DNA of 64,000 nucleotides from Seriola aureovittata (Eukaryota; Chordata; Actinopteri; Carangiformes; Carangidae): the NCBI RefSeq assembly GCF_021018895.1, contig NC_079364.1:12754385-12818384 (forward strand), in the 5' to 3' direction. Positions 57,934-64,000 of this stretch are shown here, in pieces. How positions within the stretch are numbered: the stretch's first letter is position 1; each line of letters starts with the position of its first letter. A program made the translations under genes and the position numbers. The notes beneath the pieces are model-generated. The model did no database searches. It had not been told where the DNA came from and saw nothing but the letters and a program-made list of their open reading frames with translations.

Positions 57934-57984
57934 CATAGCAGCAATCATCTGTTCTCAACCCCTAGCACCTCCCACCCTTCCTGG

Positions 57985-57993
57985 TTGTGTGCG

Positions 57994-58083
<90 letters not shown>

Positions 58084-58090
58084 CGCGCAT
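57985..58090. repeat. (TG)n microsatellite
   Basis: Pure TG from about 58000 to 58079 (80 bp) with GTGCGTG variants at both edges. Confidence 0.95.
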
Positions 58091-58191
58091 GGAAGTGGTC
58101 TCGTTAGCACCACAAGTGTATGGCTAAATTAGTCTCCTCTATCACACCTGCTCGCAGACCCTGCAGCTGTCACTAAGCTCATGTCAGTCTG

Positions 58192-59479
<1,288 letters not shown>

Positions 59480-59650
59480 TCTTGAGTGGCCCATAATTAC
59501 GTCTCATAGCCTAATGTCATGGCTCCCCATTTTCAATTTAATGTATAGATGTAATGCATTGTGGCCCGAGGAAAACATCCATCTCTATCTGGGTTTTTAC
59601 ATGCTGCTCATAACTGAATTGCATATTGAATAATTCAATTTGGAGCCATA
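59480..59650. promoter_or_regulatory. Enhancer-like block (weak)
   Basis: GGCCCATAATTACGTCTCAT at 59489-59508, CATTTTCAATTTAATGTATA and GCATATTGAATAATTCAATT in unique DNA. Homeodomain-type words. Conservation is untested. Confidence 0.3.
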
Positions 59651-60440
59651 TATAATCACTACACATTGTGGAGAATGACCACAGTTTCAATACTCACCTA
59701 ATGGATTGATTCAGTTATAACAGTGGGCTGGAGTAAGTAGTTTTCCTACTGGCTTGTCTAACCACAGCGTAGCCATAAAGACCAACATTAAGCTACACAC
59801 AGATCAATATGTACCACAGGAAGGGGGTGGGAGGGTGGATGTCTTGAGTGAGACCATGATGAAGCTTTTCCTCAGAGAATGTTAAACATTCTTTCCGTAT
59901 AAAAAAAATCTTTTAACTCCTTTCCCTCTTGTGTGAGTTGTATTCATGTTCTTTTACAGCAATGTACAAGTAATCCATCAAACATAAACTATACCTGATT
60001 AGAAAAAAGGTGGTATTAGTCTATTTTTCTATAGATTTTAAGCATTAAAAAGATTCTTTCAAAAAACAGATTTCTTTCAAGATGCTAAATATTAACATTT
60101 TAAGTATAATAATAATCATAATTATAATGGGCTAACTGGTCCAGGTGCTGGTAGGTCTAGGTACTGTAAGTCATATACTGCTGGGGGGCAGGGTGGGAGG
60201 TAACAACAGCCTTTATACACTGCAGTAGAAAGTACAGTAGTAGTTCTGCTCAATTAATGTTGCTTTTGGTTGATGGTTAAAGTTTGTTCTACTATATCTA
60301 CAATTGTTAAAAACTGTTGACTTGTCTGGGTTAAGGACCCAGACATTGTTTAATTAATAAAGTAAATGAATGTTATTAAATATAAAAGCTTTTTCTCTGA
60401 AACATAGTGGCATGACTGTTCTAATGCAATCCCCTCACTT

Positions 60441-60494
<54 letters not shown>

Positions 60495-61539
60495 CCACAC
60501 GTGCGCTTGTCTGCGCCCATTGTTCTTGTAGTATTGTTCTCAGTGGCTTTGTGTGTATCATTCACCCCCCACCCCCCCGATACATCTGCCAGCCCTGATC
60601 CATTGTCCAGCAGCGTGCCACACAAACAGGCATCAATTAGGCAGGCTGTCCCTCTCTGTAGCAACGTGATTGTTTTGGCCTGTTCTCTGTCGCAGCACCT
60701 GTTTCAAACATGCTGGAGTCCTTTGATGGGTCGTAACTTAACCCCTATTCAAATTACCAATAGGGTAAAAATAGTATGCGCCACACAGGTCATGTTCAGC
60801 TAATGATTAGTTCAGTTAAGAACTCTTTACTCTACCAATTATTACAACCAACCATGGGACAGTGAGTGTGATACAAGCCATTATTCATCATTGGGGGTAT
60901 TTACACTTATTAGAGGCACATTAATTAAAGGTAAATTAGACATTTTCTTCATGTTTAATTTACCTGAAGTGATCACAACGATCAGATTACTGCTGCTGTC
61001 AAGTGGTTTTAGAGTAGCAAGGTCAGTCCTTGTGCAGCTCAGTTGACTTGATCATGTAGAGATAAGTTGGTGATAGTGTTGAATGCAAGCTTTCAGGTAA
61101 GGGCTAATATCAGATATACTGTAAGCCAGGCAATGCAAGTATTACAACTTTCCCCCCCTTGTTACTCATCATCCATTCATTCATTTAAGTATGTTTTAAG
61201 CAATATTGATTTTGACTTTAGATTTTGATCTAATCCACTTTTAAGCGAGGCTGGAAGTAACTCATTTGCATTACTTTAGCCTTTTTGCTGTGAGTGAATT
61301 TTGTGTATGTGTGTGTCTGTGCTTGAAAGTACAGAAAGTTTTAAAGTCAATTATGTAAGCAACCAGACAAAATTCATAATGAGTAGTCAGCCAGAAAAAA
61401 AGAAATTTCACTTAATTTGTTCGAGTCAAACCTGTTTAAACCAAATACTTTCAACTCTGTCATCTCAACCTTTTAGGACGGTGTGGATGAAATGCAACAA
61501 TGTTCTCTTTTCTACTAACTTCTCAGTAGTTCCCTTTAT
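59651..61539. other. Unique sequence with one CA tract
   Basis: A CA tract at 60449-60490. GC-richer unique DNA at 60580-60720 might be regulatory. No gene seen. Confidence 0.42.
60449..60490. repeat. (CA)21 microsatellite
   Basis: Pure CA repeat of about 42 bp. Confidence 0.95.
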
Positions 61540-61680
61540 AAGAGAGTCAGCGGCGGAGAGATGACAGGAAATGAGGAGAAAGAAAGATGAGGAATCACAT
61601 GCAACAAAATCCCGAACCTGACTCCAGCCTGGGAAATTGCAATTCATGGTGAGTGCCTTAAACCCCTGGAGCACTAGGGC
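61540..61680 (+). repeat. SINE-like dispersed repeat fragment, family B
   Basis: The order GAGATGACAGGAAATGAGGA, GATGAGGAATCACATGCAAC, CCGAACCTGACTCCAGCC, ATTCATGGTGAGTGCCTTAA and GGAGCACTAGGGCAACAC matches a common teleost dispersed repeat, recalled from memory. It is related in layout to 11265-11425. Confidence 0.6.
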
Positions 61681-62516
61681 AACACACTTCTCTATAGCAG
61701 AGTTAACAGAACCTGCAACGGAGTTTAGTTTAGTTTACAGCTTACTTTTGCTCATTAGATTTGCTTGTAATTGAGTAAACTACCTAAAAAGCCGCAATGG
61801 CCCCAACAAAGCTTTAGTGTGGACCATTATTTTTTGCTGCATGCAATTGGCTGAAATCACACCAGGTCACCACTGAAAGGATCAATACACCCAGTCATAA
61901 AAAACAGAGGTTTAAGCTGTAATAACATCTATGTCATGACTTCATTTGTATCTTAATCATATAAGTGATTAAACAATACCTGAGTCTGGTTATTTCAAAC
62001 CTTTATTTTAATCAATAATGTATAGATAATTAACACAACAGTTTTTTGAAGAAGTAGACAAAGTAGTAAACTAACCGAAAAGGCGTGATTTCACCTTTTC
62101 ATTCCAGTGGATCAAATGCAAGTTTGTAAACATTTCATGCAAATTTAATGCAAATCCACAGGGAATTATGGAAACATAAAAACATACAAACTATAGCAGT
62201 GTAGAACAAGTTACAGTGTGTCTGTCTCTCATCATAACATGATACCAAAATGCTTTTGTTAAATATTAAAGAAGCAACAATACAAAATAGAATCATTGTT
62301 TTCTTTGGTTTCCATATGTCAACATCCTCTGATATGTATTTCATCTATGTCTGCACTGAAGGAGCAGAAGTAAATATTATCTTGTGTACAAAAAGATACT
62401 GTTAATCTGTTCTCAAACTTCATGGTTTAAAAGAACCGCAGCTAATTAACCGCAGACCAAAACAAGAATACATTTTAATATTGATCCCCTTATGTCCCTG
62501 GTGCATTGTCTGTGTG
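61681..62516. other. AT-rich unique sequence, no gene seen
   Basis: Non-coding. Nothing recognised. Confidence 0.45.
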
Positions 62517-62517
62517 C

Positions 62518-62601
<84 letters not shown>

Positions 62602-62652
62602 GCGTGTGTGCGTGTGTGTGTGAGTGCGTGTGTATATGTGCGTGTGTGCAGG
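62517..62652. repeat. Long (TG)n microsatellite
   Basis: Pure TG from about 62521 to 62596, then TGCG/TGAG variants to about 62652. Confidence 0.95.
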
Positions 62653-62654
62653 CA

Positions 62655-62850
62655 AGAGTATGATTATGAATAATTTAAGAGCACATTTAACATGGCGAAG
62701 CCGGAGCAGGCTCGGTGAGGGATTTGCGCCTACTCTTCAGCTAATGACCCCAGGCGCTTCCAGCAAAGCTTCTTCATATTTTAAAGAAAGTCGATAGAGC
62801 TGCAGCCCAGTCAGCAGCATTAAGATTCATACAGACGCCACAGGGACCCT
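62655..62850. promoter_or_regulatory. Enhancer-like block (weak)
   Basis: Unique DNA after the TG tract: GCACATTTAACATGGCGAAG, CCGGAGCAGGCTCGGTGAGG, TTCAGCTAATGACCCCAGGC and GCATTAAGATTCATACAG. No coding frame. Candidate conserved non-coding element; untested. Confidence 0.28.
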
Positions 62851-64000
62851 GAAAAAATTAATAACACGCGTGTCTAACAATCCTTCCTGCGATTTAGTGG
62901 AGCACCCAAGCTCTCTGCCTGAAATGCAAAGTAGTAATGAACACACAGATAAGATAAATTCTGAACACGCATCACATACCCCTCGAGTCAGTGCACAAAC
63001 ACACTCTTACACCCACTCTTTCCTTCATCCCCTTCTCAACAAACACATCATCACCTTGCACTCCTGGCCAAACGTATCCAAAAACACTGTTTTTATCGCT
63101 CTGCACTCTCCGATTTTACTGTATACTTTTTCTCTTTTCCTCTCTGTCTTTCTTTCTTTAAAAAAAGAGAAGAAAGCACAAGATTTCTTTACTGAACAAA
63201 AGCGGCTGTTTTCTCCACTTTCCCTGGCTGTAATGATTTTTCAAGACTTCTCATCTGCAGATGTGCAGAGGCATTGACAGGTCCTCTCACTGCAAGGTTA
63301 GCCATTGTCTAGAATCCATCTCAACAGCTCTTTACTTGTTTACAGTTTGCCAGAAATCTTCACACTACTGCTAGGGCTTTCTGTCATCCAACAAGACAGG
63401 GAAGCTGGGAGTGCCCACATACATGTACAGTATTCTTGTATGTATTCCTCCTTTGTTTTTGTTTTTAAATTACAAGAAAAGAAAACACAAAGGGACAGTG
63501 GGACTGATGACAAATGATATGAAGTCTTGACTTTTCAAAGTGCAATCTTGGCACACTGGTAAAAGAGGGTTAAAAAAAAAAGGATTTTTTCATTTAGTTA
63601 TCAAGCGGTGCTGCAAGGGCACTCTCAAATCTACACGTTAGCAAGTTGAGGAGTAAATTGCATAAAATGTATATAGGCTGAGTTTTAGGACCACCAGTAT
63701 ATGAAGTGTTGTTCTGCAGTGGGGTTCCCTCAGAGTCAGGACAACAGTACAGCGGTAGGCTCTGTCCTCCATGGGAGGCTAGACAGCATATGGCACTGTC
63801 TCCCAGAGAACAACACACCACCCAAGCAGCCTGGCAGCCTCAGAGTGAGCGTGTGTGTTTGTGTGTTGTCTCTGCACTGTAAGTGTGTGCTCAAGGGTGA
63901 CTGAGGGTGTGCGTAGCTGCTTGTAGCATGTGCGAATTTGCAGGAGATGGAGCAGGAAAGATGGCTGTATATGGCTAAAGTAGAAAAATAAATGGAAGGA
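62851..64000. other. Unique sequence, no gene seen
   Basis: Non-coding. The 135-codon frame at 62870-63277 has no domain and unremarkable codon use. Short A and T runs near 63160 and 63571. Confidence 0.42.

Noticed and set aside
62870..63277. 135-codon frame near the right end
   Set aside because: No domain, chance-like codon use, and an A-rich run within the frame; no splice or start support.

Overview
This window looks like genomic DNA from a teleost fish, probably a percomorph. Three things point that way. It is saturated with (CA)n/(TG)n microsatellites. It carries decayed copies of interspersed repeats that I recognise as common in teleost genomes: a Tc1 transposon, a tRNA-headed SINE with an ATGG tail, hAT-like fragments and short inverted-repeat elements. 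It also has almost no open reading frames beyond chance. Repeat identities come from memory of consensus sequences; no database was searched.

Gene content is very low. The only stretch I would defend as possible host coding sequence is a minus-strand first exon at 2297-2501. It has a good start context, gene-like codon choice and a splice donor, and its remaining exons would lie beyond the left edge. Nearly all other open frames are translations of CA/TG tracts, purine tracts or transposon remnants. I see no rRNA, tRNA, snRNA or CRISPR.

Layout. 1-2.6 kb: unique sequence, CA/TG tracts and the candidate exon. 2.6-9.3 kb: unique sequence with microsatellites. 9.3-14.3 kb: repeat-rich, including one interspersed repeat split by a second element, and an unidentified GC-richer block at 12.8-13.57 kb. 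14.3-26 kb: mixed unique sequence, a short inverted-repeat element at 19.3-19.7 kb, a hAT 5' end at 25.0 kb and several old repeats. 26-40.5 kb: mostly unique, with purine/pyrimidine tracts and several blocks resembling conserved non-coding enhancers. 40.5-46.3 kb: a 49-bp-arm palindrome, three or four dispersed repeats and a decayed Tc1 element. 46.3-64 kb: mostly unique with more enhancer-like blocks, a dense microsatellite cluster at 57.9-58.3 kb and two old repeats at 54-56 kb.

Interpretation (inference): this is an intergenic gene desert, or the 5' flank or a large intron of a gene. Its likely functional content is cis-regulatory. I found no operon-like or otherwise novel protein-coding system. 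The best leads are the palindrome at 40.6 kb, the orphan exon at 2.3-2.5 kb and the enhancer-like blocks.
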